Shown in pieces: positions 34,481 to 44,143 of a stretch of DNA of 64,000 nucleotides. Source of the stretch: Lewinellaceae bacterium (lineage in GTDB: Bacteria > Bacteroidota > Bacteroidia > Chitinophagales > Saprospiraceae); assembly GCA_020636315.1 (NCBI GenBank), contig JACJYA010000006.1, positions 1 to 64,000 of the forward strand. Direction: 5' to 3'. Each line of letters begins with the position of its first letter. The stretch's first letter is position 1. The translations under genes and the position numbers were made by a program. The notes under the pieces are model-generated. The model did no database searches, was not told where the DNA came from, and saw nothing but the letters and a program-made list of their open reading frames with translations.

Positions 34481-36256
34481 CTACCCTTTCTTCTCCTCCA
34501 CCTCCACCTGCTTCAGGTACAGCTCATCCAGCTGCTCCTTATGCACGGGCGAGGGCGCGTCGATCATCATATCCCGGCCCATATTGTTTTTTGGGAAGGC
34601 GATGAAGTCGCGGATGGAGTTCTGGCCGTTCATCACGGCGCAGAGGCGGTCGAAGCCGAAGGCGATGCCGCCGTGGGGCGGCGCGCCGTACTCAAAGGCG
34701 CCCATGAGGAAGCCAAACTGCGCTTCCGCCTCTTCGGGCGTGAAGCCGAGCAGCTTGAAGTTGCGCTCCTGCAGGGCGCGGTCGTGGATACGGATGGACC
34801 CACCGCCGATCTCGACGCCATTGATGACCAGGTCATAGGCGTCGGCGCGCAGGCTTTTCATGGTTTCGTGATCGCCGTTGAGCATGCGGGCCACGTCATC
34901 TTTCTTCGGCGAAGTGAAGGGGTGGTGCATGGCGTAGAAGCGCTGCGTTTCCTCGTCCCATTCCAGGAGGGGGAAATCTACGACCCACAGCGGTTTGAAG
35001 TCGCCGGGTTTCATCAGTCCCAAACGGCGGCCCATTTCCAGGCGCAGCTCGTTGAGTTGCTTGCGCGTTTTCTCTTCCTCGCCGGCCAGCACCAGCAGGA
35101 GGTCGCCGGGCTTGGCGTCCATTTTTTCCGCCCAGGACTTCAGGTCCGATTCGGAGAAAAACTTGTCAACGGAAGATTTGAAGCTGCCGTCGGTATTGCA
35201 TTTCACATAGACCAGCCCTTTGGCGCCTACCTGAGGCCGCTTGACGAATTCGGTCAGCTCGTCGATCTGTTTGCGGGAGTAATCGGCGGCGCCGGGGGCG
35301 CAGATGCCCACCACGAGTTCTACACTGTCGAATACCTTGAAGCCTTTATTTTGAGCCACATCATTCAGTTCAGCGAACTCAAGGCCGAAGCGCAGGTCCG
35401 GCTTGTCGGACCCAAAACGGCGCATGGCCTCGTCGTAGGTCATGAGTGGAAAATCCGGCAGGTCGATGTTCTTCAGGGCTTTGAATACGTGTTTGGTGAG
35501 CCCTTCGAAATTGGCCAGCACTTCTTCCTGAGTGACGAAGGCCATCTCGCAGTCGATCTGGGTAAATTCCGGCTGGCGGTCGGCGCGCAGGTCTTCGTCG
35601 CGGAAGCACTTGACGATCTGGAAGTACTTGTCCATACCAGCCACCATCAGGATCTGCTTGAACGTCTGAGGGCTTTGGGGCAATGCGTAGAACTGCCCGG
35701 GGTTCATGCGGGAGGGCACGACAAAGTCGCGGGCGCCCTCCGGAGTGCTTTTGATGAGAAAGGGCGTTTCGATCTCCAGAAAACCCTTTCCAGCCAGGAA
35801 CTTCCTGGATTCCAGGGCCAGCTGGCTGCGGAATATGATGTTTTGCTGTACCGGGTTGCGGCGCAGGTCGAGGTAGCGGTACTTCATGCGCAGGTCGTCG
35901 CCGCCGTCGGTGTCGTCTTCGATGGTGAAAGGCGGCACTTTGGAGGCGTTGAGCACGTCCATGGCTTTCACTTCGATCTCGACGTCGCCGGTGGCGCGGT
36001 TGGGGTTCTTATTGCTGCGTTCGCGGACCTTGCCGGCAGCGCTGATGACGAACTCCCGGCCCAGCTTTCGGGCGCGTTCACAGAGCTCTGCGTCATCGTC
36101 CATGTTGAAAACGAGTTGGGTAATGCCATAGCGGTCGCGCAGGTCAATAAAGGTCATTCCGCCGAAGTCGCGGGTGATCTGCACCCAACCGGAGAGTTTT
36201 ACTTCTTTGCCAACATCAGAGATGCGGAGTTCGCCGCAGTTGTGTGTACGGTACAT
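34481..36256 (-). CDS. aspS: Aspartyl-tRNA synthetase
   Basis: A 591-residue class II aminoacyl-tRNA synthetase of the bacterial type that charges tRNA-Asp. Start is set at M-Y-R-T-H-N-C-G-E-L (36256), which is where family proteins begin; the 28 codons upstream of it in the same frame have no support. N-terminal OB fold (G-W-V-Q-I-T-R-D-F-G-G), motif 2 (F-R-D-E-D-L-R-A-D-R-Q-P-E-F), the bacterial GAD insertion, and motif 3 (G-G-I-A-F-G-F-D-R) are visible. Complete and undisturbed, unlike cysS and dtd. Transcribed on its own; about 300 bases of repeats lie upstream. Confidence 0.95.
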   Translation of the reverse strand: MYRTHNCGELRISDVGKEVKLSGWVQITRDFGGMTFIDLRDRYGITQLVFNMDDDAELCERARKLGREFVISAAGKVRERSNKNPNRATGDVEIEVKAMDVLNASKVPPFTIEDDTDGGDDLRMKYRYLDLRRNPVQQNIIFRSQLALESRKFLAGKGFLEIETPFLIKSTPEGARDFVVPSRMNPGQFYALPQSPQTFKQILMVAGMDKYFQIVKCFRDEDLRADRQPEFTQIDCEMAFVTQEEVLANFEGLTKHVFKALKNIDLPDFPLMTYDEAMRRFGSDKPDLRFGLEFAELNDVAQNKGFKVFDSVELVVGICAPGAADYSRKQIDELTEFVKRPQVGAKGLVYVKCNTDGSFKSSVDKFFSESDLKSWAEKMDAKPGDLLLVLAGEEEKTRKQLNELRLEMGRRLGLMKPGDFKPLWVVDFPLLEWDEETQRFYAMHHPFTSPKKDDVARMLNGDHETMKSLRADAYDLVINGVEIGGGSIRIHDRALQERNFKLLGFTPEEAEAQFGFLMGAFEYGAPPHGGIAFGFDRLCAVMNGQNSIRDFIAFPKNNMGRDMMIDAPSPVHKEQLDELYLKQVEVEEKKG

Positions 36257-36382
36257 GGGTATTATATATTTTTTATGATCATCTTCATAAAGAAGGCACA
36301 AAAGTACGGAATTTGCCGTGCCCGTCCTATACCGAAGCAATAATGATTGAGGTGGATGCAGCTAGTTTTTGTATAAAAAGCC

Positions 36383-36531
36383 GGCCTTCAGGCGCTAATT
36401 TATTCCATCCCCGTCTTCACTTAGGTTCAGCCGGGTAAAATTCCATCAGTCGCTGCGCTCGTGTCCCATTAGCACTTGAAGGCCATCTTTAAGCGGCAAT
36501 TTTCCATTGCCGCTTAAATTTGAGGCCTTTC
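36383..36531. repeat. Two nested inverted repeats upstream of aspS
   Basis: First, ggccttcaggcgctaat (36383-36399) pairs with 36468-36484 (attagcacttgaaggcc) with two mismatches. Second, tttaagcggcaat (36488-36500) pairs perfectly with 36506-36518 across a five-base loop, and gaaggcc and ggccttt flank it, extending the stem. The ggccttca(a/g)gcgcta motif also opens the hairpin after hemA at 41986. These sit between the divergent-ended aspS (start 36256) and the end of the membrane protein gene (36555). They may be transcript hairpins or relics of a small repeat family. No gene in 36257-36554. Confidence 0.6.
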
Positions 36532-36554
36532 AATACTCAAATTAAATCTGCCCT

Positions 36555-37958
36555 TCACTGTCTTGAAGGAAGTTGAATCGGGCGGTATTCCCCTTTTCCG
36601 AGTGGAAAAAAGGTTGAATTTAGTTGATCGATGGAATAGGTTTTGAACGGGGTGATGAATACCGTATCCGATTTCAGCGCTTCTGAAAAGAGGGAAAGGT
36701 CCGGATGGATGAGCAGCGTTTTCGGGCTTTCACTACCCGAAATGACCAGGCTTTCGTAGGGCACACCCCATGTCATGATCAGAGTGTCCATCGGGGCTTC
36801 CTGTTCAGAGAGATAAAAGCGGTTGTAGCCGGCGGGTTGTTGGGCCAGGGTACGGGCGATCCAGCGCCAGCGGGCCTCGTAGGGTTGGTGGTGCAGGGCA
36901 ATGCTAAAGAGGCGTATGGCCACAATGACGGAGAAAAGCGCTACTGTCCATTGTCCCTTTAGCCGGGGAGCGATGTCGAAAAGGAAAGGAACCATTACAA
37001 ATATCGTCAGCGCCATGTAATTGACCTCTGCATAGAAGCGGTAGGTGGATTCCGGCGAACCGATATGGAGCAGCATGAGGTAGCCGAAGCAGGCAGCCAG
37101 CACCAGGGCCAGTTTCAGCCAGTACCGGTGGAAAAAGTAGAAAAGGGTGACGATGAGCAGGAAAACGGGAAAAAAATACCAGGTGCTCAACGTATTGTCC
37201 AAAAATTTGGCGTGTGCCGGCAGGGAAAAATAATTGGGGAAGTAAGCCTCCAGGTTGTTGAAGAAGGTATCGTATTTCCCATCGTCATACCAGTTGCCGG
37301 AAAACCTGGACTTTAATGCCAGCACCACCGCCATGATGCCGGCCAACAGCCAGTAAGGCCGGCCGGTGATCTTCTTCCGCAGGTGCAGGCCGAAAAAGGC
37401 CCACAGGAAGTAGAAAGGGATAAAGACGAGCGGATGATAGTATGCCAGCGCCACTACGCCCATCGTGCTTACTGCCCACATCCAGGGTTTTTCCTGCCGT
37501 GGAAAACGCAGCCAGTAGGCATAGAAGACGAGCAGAGCGCCCAGCCCCTGTTGCTGCTCGGATATTGCCCAGTAGAAAGCGTCATACACGATTAGGGTGT
37601 AGAGGAATACCAGAGCCCATCCCAGCAGGTCATTGCGCAGCAGCCGGACGATCAGCGTATAGAAGGCCAGATACAGCAGGGGAAAAGAAATGGAATAGAG
37701 CAGGGAGATCACCGGCAGAGGGGCTCCGGCCTTGATGCCTATGAGAGGCAACAGTTGCACCAGGGCTGCCCCGAAGCGGTTGACCATCACTTGCACACTG
37801 CCTTCATTGATCAGAAGGAAAGTCTGAAAGGCAACGTCCAGAAACCAGGCGCGTTCGCGAAAAAAAACGGCAGCCAGGGCTACCAGAGCAACCATTGACA
37901 GGTAACCCAGGCGGCGAAGGCCGGGCCGGCTCCAGCGGTATGGGGCTATCGGATCCAT
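36555..37958 (-). CDS. Polytopic membrane protein, glycosyltransferase-39-like, unknown
   Basis: A 467-residue protein with about ten to twelve hydrophobic helices, beginning with a span near 22-40 and ending with a soluble tail of about 110 residues. The first 100 residues are aromatic and charged, with R-E-R-A-W-F-L-D-V-A-F-Q, and there is a Y-W-A-I-S-E-Q-Q-Q-G-L-G stretch around 130. The pattern is reminiscent of dolichyl-phosphate-type glycosyltransferases, but no D-E/D-D catalytic motif is obvious, so the family is unsettled. Start at ATG 37958 (M-D-P-I-A-P) is chosen over a start seven codons upstream. It is divergent from the SLC12-type transporter. Confidence 0.65.
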   Translation of the reverse strand: MDPIAPYRWSRPGLRRLGYLSMVALVALAAVFFRERAWFLDVAFQTFLLINEGSVQVMVNRFGAALVQLLPLIGIKAGAPLPVISLLYSISFPLLYLAFYTLIVRLLRNDLLGWALVFLYTLIVYDAFYWAISEQQQGLGALLVFYAYWLRFPRQEKPWMWAVSTMGVVALAYYHPLVFIPFYFLWAFFGLHLRKKITGRPYWLLAGIMAVVLALKSRFSGNWYDDGKYDTFFNNLEAYFPNYFSLPAHAKFLDNTLSTWYFFPVFLLIVTLFYFFHRYWLKLALVLAACFGYLMLLHIGSPESTYRFYAEVNYMALTIFVMVPFLFDIAPRLKGQWTVALFSVIVAIRLFSIALHHQPYEARWRWIARTLAQQPAGYNRFYLSEQEAPMDTLIMTWGVPYESLVISGSESPKTLLIHPDLSLFSEALKSDTVFITPFKTYSIDQLNSTFFPLGKGEYRPIQLPSRQ

Positions 37959-37983
37959 GGGATAAAGGTATAAAACCAAAACT

Positions 37984-38014
37984 TTTGGAAACTTGATGTT
38001 TACGTTTATCTTGT
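37984..38014 (+). promoter_or_regulatory. Putative Bacteroidota promoter for the SLC12-type transporter
   Basis: TTTG (37984-37987), then 19 bases, then TATCTTGT (38007-38014) resembles TTTG-N19-TAnnTTTG with two differences in the -7 box. The gene starts at 38031, giving a very short leader. The match is moderate. Confidence 0.35.
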
Positions 38015-38030
38015 TTGCCCAAGCACAAAA

Positions 38031-40421
38031 ATGGATTCAATGAGCACCGCGAACACCGTCCGGAAATTTGGAACAGCTCCCGTATTCTTTACGGCCATTT
38101 CCACCATTCTGGGCGCGGTGATGTTTCTGCGTTTTGGGTTTGCCGTAGGGCAGGTCGGTATGGCGGGCACCATCCTCATCGTTCTGATCGGGCATGCCGT
38201 GACCATCCCCACAGCAATGGCCATTGCCGAGATCGCCACCAACCAGAAAGTGGAAGGCGGAGGAGAGTACTACATCATTTCCCGTTCCTTCGGGTTGGTT
38301 ATCGGCTCTTCGATCGGCATCGCTCTTTATTTTTCGCAGGCCATCAGTGTGGCATTTTATATCATCGCTTTTTCTGAGGCTTTCAGTTCCTTTTTTGACT
38401 ATCTGATACAGAATTATCATTTGCATCCGATGGTGGAGTGGTTGCTGGACAGAAAGCAAACGGTGAGCATTCCCGCTCTTTTTGCCCTTACGGCAATAGT
38501 ACTGACCAAGGGAGCCGACCTGGGGGTGAAGACCCTTTATGTCGTTGTCGCCACACTTTTTGTATCCCTGGTGGCTTTTTTCATTGGAAAGACCGATTAT
38601 AGCCAGGAAAACGGGCTCGACCTTTTTGCCAATATCTCCGATTACCACCAACCGCCACAAAGGGCCCTCGATACAGCCGCTTTATCCTTACAGGATACCC
38701 TTGAAGATGACTATCCGAACCCGAATGTACCCAGGCTGAACCCGGCCGGCCCTTCCCGGCCGGCCCCGCCACCGGTGGAGGTATTCAGCTTTTTTACCGT
38801 TTTTGCCATCATTTTTCCCGCTTTTACGGGAATGACCGCCGGGGTGGGCCTCTCTGGAGACCTCAGGAACCCCAGCCGGTCGATACCGATGGGGACTCTT
38901 GCCGGCACCATTTGTGGGATGGTCGTTTATTTGTTTATCACTTATAAACTTGCTGTATCGGCCAGCCCGGCCGACCTGGCCGATACCAGCCGCCTCGTCA
39001 TGGCGGAGATCGCATGGCAGGGTTGGTGGCTGATCCCGGTAGGGTTGGCGGCGGCCACTATCTCTTCTGCCATCGGGTCTATACTTGTGGCCCCGCGTAC
39101 GCTGCAGGCCATTGCCCGAGACCGCCTGCTGCCTTCCCGGGGCATCAATTACTGGCTCTCCCGGGGGCGCGGAAAGAACGATGAGCCGTTCAATGCCACG
39201 GTAATAACGGTGGTTCTGGCCTTCGTTTTCATCATGATGGGAGAGTTGGATGCGGTCGCCAAGATCATTTCCATGTTCTTCATGGTCACTTATGGTTCGC
39301 TTTGTCTGATCTCCTTTTTACAACATTTCGCCGCCGATCCTTCCTACCGGCCAACCTTTCGCTCCCGTTGGTTCATTTCCCTGTTTGGGGCCATAGCCTG
39401 TTTCGGGCTGATGTTTTTTATGAACCCGGGATACGCCTTCTTTGCGCTTGCCCTGATGGTCGTTTTTTACCTGCTGGTCAGCCGGTATAATCCGGAAAAG
39501 AAAAACCTGGCGGTGATCTTTCAGGGGGTGATCTTCCAGATCAGCCGCCAGTTGCAGGTCTTTCTTCAGAAAACGGAAAAAGAACAGACCGCCAGTTGGC
39601 GGCCCTCCGCCGTATGTATTTCCGAGCATTCGTTTGACCGCCTTGCTGCTTTTGATATGCTGCGCTGGATATCGCAGCGCTACGGCTTCGGCACCTACAT
39701 TCACAAGATCAGCGGTTATCTATCAAAAGCGACCCATCAGGAAGCCAAAAAGGCCAAGGACCGGCTGATCAAAATGGCGGAGGCCAGTGACAGCAACATT
39801 TACATCGATACCCTGATCAGCCCCTCTTACACTTCGGCGGTCGCACAGGTCATACAGTTGCCGGGTATTTCCGGAACCGAGAATAATGTTCTTCTCACCG
39901 AATTTTCCAAGGTGAAACCTGACAACCTGGAGGATATTGTCGATAACTTCAAGCTCATTAAATCCGTCGATTTTGACCTTATTATCCTGGGAAGTTCGGA
40001 GCGGGGCTACGGCCTCAAACAAAGCATACACATCTGGATCACCTCCAATGATTATGAGAATGCCAACCTGATGATACTCCTGGCTTACATCATCCTGGGC
40101 CACCGGGAGTGGAAGGACGGGCACATCAAGATATTTGCCATTTACCCGGAGGAATCAGCCGATGAAGAACGAGGCCGGCTGTTCAGCCTGATCGAAGCCG
40201 GCCAGTTGCCCATCGCTCCTCATAACATTCAGGTCATTCCCCGCAAACCAGATATTGACCCCCGGGAGATCATCGCCGAAAAATCGAAGGATGCCGACCT
40301 CACCATTATCGGATTCCGGGAGGAAGTGGCCCGCCACGAAGGCGCCGCTGTATTTAAAGGATATGAAAGTATTGGCAATACCCTGTTCGTCAATGCTGCC
40401 GAACAGATCAAGATCAAGTAG
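38031..40421 (+). CDS. SLC12-like cation-chloride cotransporter / amino acid permease
   Basis: A 796-residue membrane transporter of the APC superfamily. The start has T-I-L-G-A-V-M-F-L-R-F-G in helix 1, and G-G-G-E-Y-Y-I-I-S-R-S near residue 76 is the SLC12 signature. About twelve transmembrane helices end near residue 485, followed by a 300-residue soluble C-terminal domain with a Rossmann-like fold typical of Na-K-Cl cotransporter relatives. A long loop (about 195-250) precedes a G-M-T-A-G-V-G-L-S segment. Ion choice cannot be read. M-S-T-A-N-T at 38040 is an alternative start. The gene following is hemA, 323 bases away, with a small hairpin (40604-40619) and nothing else seen between. Confidence 0.88.
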   Translation: MDSMSTANTVRKFGTAPVFFTAISTILGAVMFLRFGFAVGQVGMAGTILIVLIGHAVTIPTAMAIAEIATNQKVEGGGEYYIISRSFGLVIGSSIGIALYFSQAISVAFYIIAFSEAFSSFFDYLIQNYHLHPMVEWLLDRKQTVSIPALFALTAIVLTKGADLGVKTLYVVVATLFVSLVAFFIGKTDYSQENGLDLFANISDYHQPPQRALDTAALSLQDTLEDDYPNPNVPRLNPAGPSRPAPPPVEVFSFFTVFAIIFPAFTGMTAGVGLSGDLRNPSRSIPMGTLAGTICGMVVYLFITYKLAVSASPADLADTSRLVMAEIAWQGWWLIPVGLAAATISSAIGSILVAPRTLQAIARDRLLPSRGINYWLSRGRGKNDEPFNATVITVVLAFVFIMMGELDAVAKIISMFFMVTYGSLCLISFLQHFAADPSYRPTFRSRWFISLFGAIACFGLMFFMNPGYAFFALALMVVFYLLVSRYNPEKKNLAVIFQGVIFQISRQLQVFLQKTEKEQTASWRPSAVCISEHSFDRLAAFDMLRWISQRYGFGTYIHKISGYLSKATHQEAKKAKDRLIKMAEASDSNIYIDTLISPSYTSAVAQVIQLPGISGTENNVLLTEFSKVKPDNLEDIVDNFKLIKSVDFDLIILGSSERGYGLKQSIHIWITSNDYENANLMILLAYIILGHREWKDGHIKIFAIYPEESADEERGRLFSLIEAGQLPIAPHNIQVIPRKPDIDPREIIAEKSKDADLTIIGFREEVARHEGAAVFKGYESIGNTLFVNAAEQIKIK

Positions 40422-40705
40422 GGCCGCACTTTTTTACAATGGCATGACAAAGTTGCCGGCTGCCTTTAACTGTCCTGGACGGACGAGGATGGGATTCTTT
40501 TATGTGTATTATAATTTTCTGGAAATCAGTTGTTAATGTGATTTTTGCCTTGCTGCCATTCGCCACCGTATTGGGTATTTGATATTGAATAATGAGTAAA
40601 ATGTCACCTCGCCAGGTGATATTTGTCATCGTGCCAGCTGTACCCCGATAATAGTTTTGTTTAACCTTGTTGCAGTCTCATGACACTAGGTGTGTAACGG
40701 GGATT

Positions 40706-40713
40706 TATTTTTG
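40706..40713 (+). promoter_or_regulatory. Candidate -7 element for hemA
   Basis: TATTTTTG at 40706-40713 fits the TAnnTTTG -7 box exactly and lies 31 bases before the hemA ATG, a plausible leader. No TTTG -33 box stands at the expected distance, so support is only partial. Confidence 0.3.
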
Positions 40714-40744
40714 CATCTCAATTCTGGAATTATAGATTGGCGCT

Positions 40745-41983
40745 ATGTTGGCAAATTATAAAATACTCACCGTAACACACAAGCTCACTCAACTCAGGGA
40801 GATTGGTGATTTTGTCGTAAAGGCGGAGGACGGCGATGAGTTGAAAAGCCGCCTCGAAGAGATCAGGGATCAATTCCAGCTCGATGAGTTGTTGTATCTG
40901 CCCACCTGCAACCGGGTGATGTACTTTTTTATTACCGGCCAATCTATCACCCCATCCTTTATTGCCCGTTTTTTCCAGTCTGTCAACCCTGGCCTGCCGG
41001 CAGAAACCCTGCGCCACCTTGAAGACGTTGTTCAGTGCCTGGAAGGAGAGGCTGCTCTGGAACACCTTCTCGACGTTTCCGCCTCTATTGATTCTCTGGT
41101 TATTGGTGAGCGGCAGATTCTTCGCCAACTCCGGGAAAGCTTTGGCCAGTGCTGGAAATGGGGCCTTTCCGGCGATTTTATCCGGCTGGCTTTTCAGCAG
41201 GCAGTAGTGGCTGCCAAGGCGGTCTATTCCAACACCCGCATAGGTGAAAAACCTGTATCTGTTGTTTCTCTTGCCATCCAGCAATTGATGAAGGCCAACC
41301 TGAACAGGCATGCCCGTATTCTACTCATCGGCGCCGGGCAGACCAACCAGCTCGTGGGCAAATTCCTGCTGAAACATGCCTTTTCAAATGTAACGGTTTT
41401 CAACCGCACCCTGGGTAAGGCCGGGCAACTGGCGGGAATGCTTAAGGGCAAAGCTCAACTGCTGGATAGCCTGCCGGCTTACACCGAAGGTTTTGACTGT
41501 TTAATTGTTTGTACCGGGGCAACCAATGCCGTCATCACTCCGGAACTGTATGCTGCGCTCCTTCAGGGAGACAAAAGCCAAAAGGTGGTGATCGACCTGG
41601 CAGTTCCCCATAACGTCTCGGAAGCTGTGGTAGAGGACAACGACGTCAACTACATCGAGGTCGAAGGGCTGCGCCAACTGGCGAAAGCCAACCTCGCCTT
41701 CCGGGAGCAGGAGATCGAAGAGGCCCGGAATATCCTTAAGGAATACCTTAAAGAGTTTCCTGCCTTGCATAAACAGCGGCAGATCGAACTCGCCATGAGG
41801 CGCGTTCCCACCGAGATCAAAGCCGTAAAACACAAGGCCATCAATGAGGTCTTCCGCAAGGAAGTGGAAATGCTCGACGGCGAGGCCCGCGAGCTGATGG
41901 AAAGAATGATGGCCTACATGGAAAAGAAATGCATCGGCATTCCAATGAAAGCGGCCCGGGAAGCCGTTCTGGCCGGTAAATAG
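40745..41983 (+). CDS. hemA: Glutamyl-tRNA reductase
   Basis: A 412-residue enzyme that reduces glutamyl-tRNA to glutamate-1-semialdehyde, first committed step of C5 tetrapyrrole synthesis. The catalytic cysteine is Cys55 in L-P-T-C-N-R-V; further marks are G-E-R-Q-I-L near residue 120, an NADPH-binding G-A-G-Q-T-N and N-R-T-L-G in the middle, and the helical dimerisation domain at the end. ctaA nearby uses heme made by the same pathway, but the genes are not in one operon. It is followed by a hairpin that looks like a terminator. Confidence 0.95.
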   Translation: MLANYKILTVTHKLTQLREIGDFVVKAEDGDELKSRLEEIRDQFQLDELLYLPTCNRVMYFFITGQSITPSFIARFFQSVNPGLPAETLRHLEDVVQCLEGEAALEHLLDVSASIDSLVIGERQILRQLRESFGQCWKWGLSGDFIRLAFQQAVVAAKAVYSNTRIGEKPVSVVSLAIQQLMKANLNRHARILLIGAGQTNQLVGKFLLKHAFSNVTVFNRTLGKAGQLAGMLKGKAQLLDSLPAYTEGFDCLIVCTGATNAVITPELYAALLQGDKSQKVVIDLAVPHNVSEAVVEDNDVNYIEVEGLRQLAKANLAFREQEIEEARNILKEYLKEFPALHKQRQIELAMRRVPTEIKAVKHKAINEVFRKEVEMLDGEARELMERMMAYMEKKCIGIPMKAAREAVLAGK

Positions 41984-41989
41984 CCGGCC

Positions 41990-42019
41990 TTCAAGCGCTA
42001 GTGGAAATTAGCGCTTGAA
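41990..42019 (+). terminator. Hairpin after hemA
   Basis: ttcaagcgcta (41990-42000) and tagcgcttgaa (42009-42019) are perfect reverse complements around an eight-base loop, six bases after the hemA stop. Only ttgt follows, without a long T-run, so it could be a weak terminator. It shares the ggccttcaagcgcta motif with the repeat upstream of aspS. Confidence 0.55.
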
Positions 42020-42077
42020 TTGTCATACATACTCATCCCCTACCCGGGAACTTCCTCACTTTCTAACCACAGCATCC

Positions 42078-43943
42078 ATGAGAAAGATCCTGGGGATTTC
42101 TGCTTTTTATCACGATGCTGCTGCGGCTATTTGCATCGGAGGAGAACCTGTGGCCGCCGCCCAGGAAGAACGGTTTACCCGAAAAAAACACACGGCGGAA
42201 TTTCCGGGAAACGCCATACGGTATTGCCTGGAAGAAACCGGGCTGGAACTGGACGAACTCGACGCCATCGCTTTTTATGACAAGCCGTTATTAAAATTCG
42301 AAAGGCTGCTGGAAACTTATTATGCCTTTGCTCCGAAGGGCCTGCCCTCCTTCCTGAGAGCCATTCCCGTTTGGCTGGAGGAGAAGTTATTCCTGAAAAA
42401 AAAGGTACTGGATGGTTTGAAAGAAATAGGGAATTACGACAGGAAAAAACTGAAATTGTTGTTTCCGGAGCACCATTTATCTCATGCGGCGAGCGCTTTT
42501 TTCGTTTCCCCCTTCGAGGAGGCGGCAATTCTTACCATAGACGGGGCCGGAGAATGGTGTACGGCCGCCCTGGGGTATGGAGAGAAGAACAAGATCCGGT
42601 TTCATAAAGAGATGCACTTTCCTCATTCGGCGGGCCTGTTGTACAGCGCCTTCACTTATTACCTCGGGTTCAAAGTCAATTCCGGAGAATACAAACTGAT
42701 GGGACTGGCCCCTTACGGAGATCCTGGATCAGAACAGGTTGAGGAATTCACCCGGGCCATCAAAGAGCAGCTCGTTCATATAAAAGCGGATGGCTCGGTT
42801 TGGCTGGATCAGTCTTACTTCCAGTATGCTACCGGGCTGAAGATGATCAGGGAAAAAAAGTGGGGTGCTCTATTCGGGTTTTCTCGCAGGAAACCCGACG
42901 AGCCCATTGCTCAGCACCACTGCAACCTGGCATTTGCCATACAAACGGTTACCGAAGAGATCGTTCTGAAAATGGCCAGGGGGCTGAAAAGCATAGTTGG
43001 CTCGGAAAATGTCTGCCTGGCCGGGGGCGTTGCGTTGAATAGCGTGGCCAATGGAAAGTTGCTTAAAGAAAAGATTTTCCGGAACATTTACATTCAGCCG
43101 GCGGCAGGAGATGCGGGAGGCGCCATAGGAGCAGCCCTGGCCGCTCACTACATTTATTTTGAGGAAGAAAGGAAGCCCGGCGGCAAACGGGATCAGATGA
43201 GAGGGGCATATCTCGGGCCGGATTACTCCGACAAGGAAGTGGAACGGATGAATAAAAAGGTAAAAGCCGTTGCTGTTCATTATTCTTCCTTTGAAGAGTT
43301 GACAGAGTATGTCGCTTCCGAAATAGCCAATGGAAAAGTCGCCGGGTGGTTTCAGGGCCGGATGGAGTTCGGCCCGCGCGCGCTGGGAAACCGGAGCATT
43401 CTGGCGGATCCCCGGGATCCCGGAATGCAGAAAAAACTGAACCTGAGTATTAAGAACCGCGAGGGGTTCCGGCCATTCGCGCCTTCAGTACTGGCTGAAG
43501 ATGCCCATGAATATTTTGGCCTGTCCGGCCCATCACCTTACATGTTGTTCGTCGCGCCTGTAAAAGAGGGCAGAAGAAAGGCACTCCCTGAGCAATTCCA
43601 AAGCCTTACCATCCTGGATAAACTGCATTTTCTGCGAAGTGATATTCCGGCTGTTACTCACCTGGATTTTTCGGCGAGGGTACAAACCGTTGACAGGGAA
43701 ACGAACCCCCGGTTCTGGAAACTGATCCGCGCCTTTAAGGAAAAAACGGGATGTGCCGTACTTATCAATACCAGTTTCAACGTTCGGGGTGAGCCGGTCG
43801 TCTGCACTCCTCTGGATGCCTATCGTTGCTTCATGGGCACCGATATGGATGTGCTGGTAATCAACAATTATTTCTACCGAAAAACCGAACAACCCGATTG
43901 GCAGGATAAACAAAAGTGGATGCGGCAATTTGTTCCGGATTGA
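42078..43943 (+). CDS. NodU/CmcH/SxtI-type carbamoyltransferase
   Basis: A 621-residue carbamoyltransferase. Start at ATG 42078 (M-R-K-I-L-G-I-S-A-F-Y-H-D) is where family proteins begin; an upstream frame has no support. The Kae1-like N-terminal domain has H-H-L-S-H-A-A-S-A-F near residue 132 and D-G-A-G-E-W near 155. The C-terminal carbamoyltransferase domain has Q-G-R-M-E-F-G-P-R-A-L-G-N-R near 430. The enzyme moves a carbamoyl group from carbamoyl phosphate through an adenylate to a hydroxyl of a sugar or secondary metabolite. The acceptor is unknown. The next two small genes (DUF5989, SxtJ-type) form a fixed trio with it. Confidence 0.9.
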   Translation: MRKILGISAFYHDAAAAICIGGEPVAAAQEERFTRKKHTAEFPGNAIRYCLEETGLELDELDAIAFYDKPLLKFERLLETYYAFAPKGLPSFLRAIPVWLEEKLFLKKKVLDGLKEIGNYDRKKLKLLFPEHHLSHAASAFFVSPFEEAAILTIDGAGEWCTAALGYGEKNKIRFHKEMHFPHSAGLLYSAFTYYLGFKVNSGEYKLMGLAPYGDPGSEQVEEFTRAIKEQLVHIKADGSVWLDQSYFQYATGLKMIREKKWGALFGFSRRKPDEPIAQHHCNLAFAIQTVTEEIVLKMARGLKSIVGSENVCLAGGVALNSVANGKLLKEKIFRNIYIQPAAGDAGGAIGAALAAHYIYFEEERKPGGKRDQMRGAYLGPDYSDKEVERMNKKVKAVAVHYSSFEELTEYVASEIANGKVAGWFQGRMEFGPRALGNRSILADPRDPGMQKKLNLSIKNREGFRPFAPSVLAEDAHEYFGLSGPSPYMLFVAPVKEGRRKALPEQFQSLTILDKLHFLRSDIPAVTHLDFSARVQTVDRETNPRFWKLIRAFKEKTGCAVLINTSFNVRGEPVVCTPLDAYRCFMGTDMDVLVINNYFYRKTEQPDWQDKQKWMRQFVPD

Positions 43944-43984
43944 TTTATCTTGTGTCCAGGATTAACGGGCTAAAAAACGGAAAA

Positions 43985-44134
43985 ATGGAAGCCATCAAAG
44001 ACCTTTGGCTGTTTATGAAAGAGCGGAAGAAGTATTGGCTCTCTCCGATAATAATTGCCTTGCTTATAGTGGGCATACTGATCGTGTTCGGGGGCAGCAG
44101 TGCAGTGGCGCCTTTTATTTATTCCCTTTTCTGA
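43985..44134 (+). CDS. DUF5989 small membrane protein (SxtK-like)
   Basis: A 49-residue protein. Start at M-E-A-I-K-D-L-W-L-F (43985) is chosen from a longer frame because it gives the compact DUF5989 shape: a basic start with E-R-K-K-Y-W-L-S-P, one transmembrane helix (I-I-I-A-L-L-I-V-G-I-L), and the strongly conserved end G-S-S-A-V-A-P-F-I-Y-S-L-F. The family is seen beside carbamoyltransferase genes and in saxitoxin clusters as SxtK. It lies 41 bases after the carbamoyltransferase and nine bases before the SxtJ-type gene. Confidence 0.8.
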   Translation: MEAIKDLWLFMKERKKYWLSPIIIALLIVGILIVFGGSSAVAPFIYSLF

Positions 44135-44143
44135 CGAGTATTT

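Noticed and set aside
34541..36343. 600-codon plus-strand ORF opposite aspS
   Set aside because: It is the antisense frame of a complete, well conserved aspartyl-tRNA synthetase. It shows no domain, and codon bias of the sense gene explains its length.
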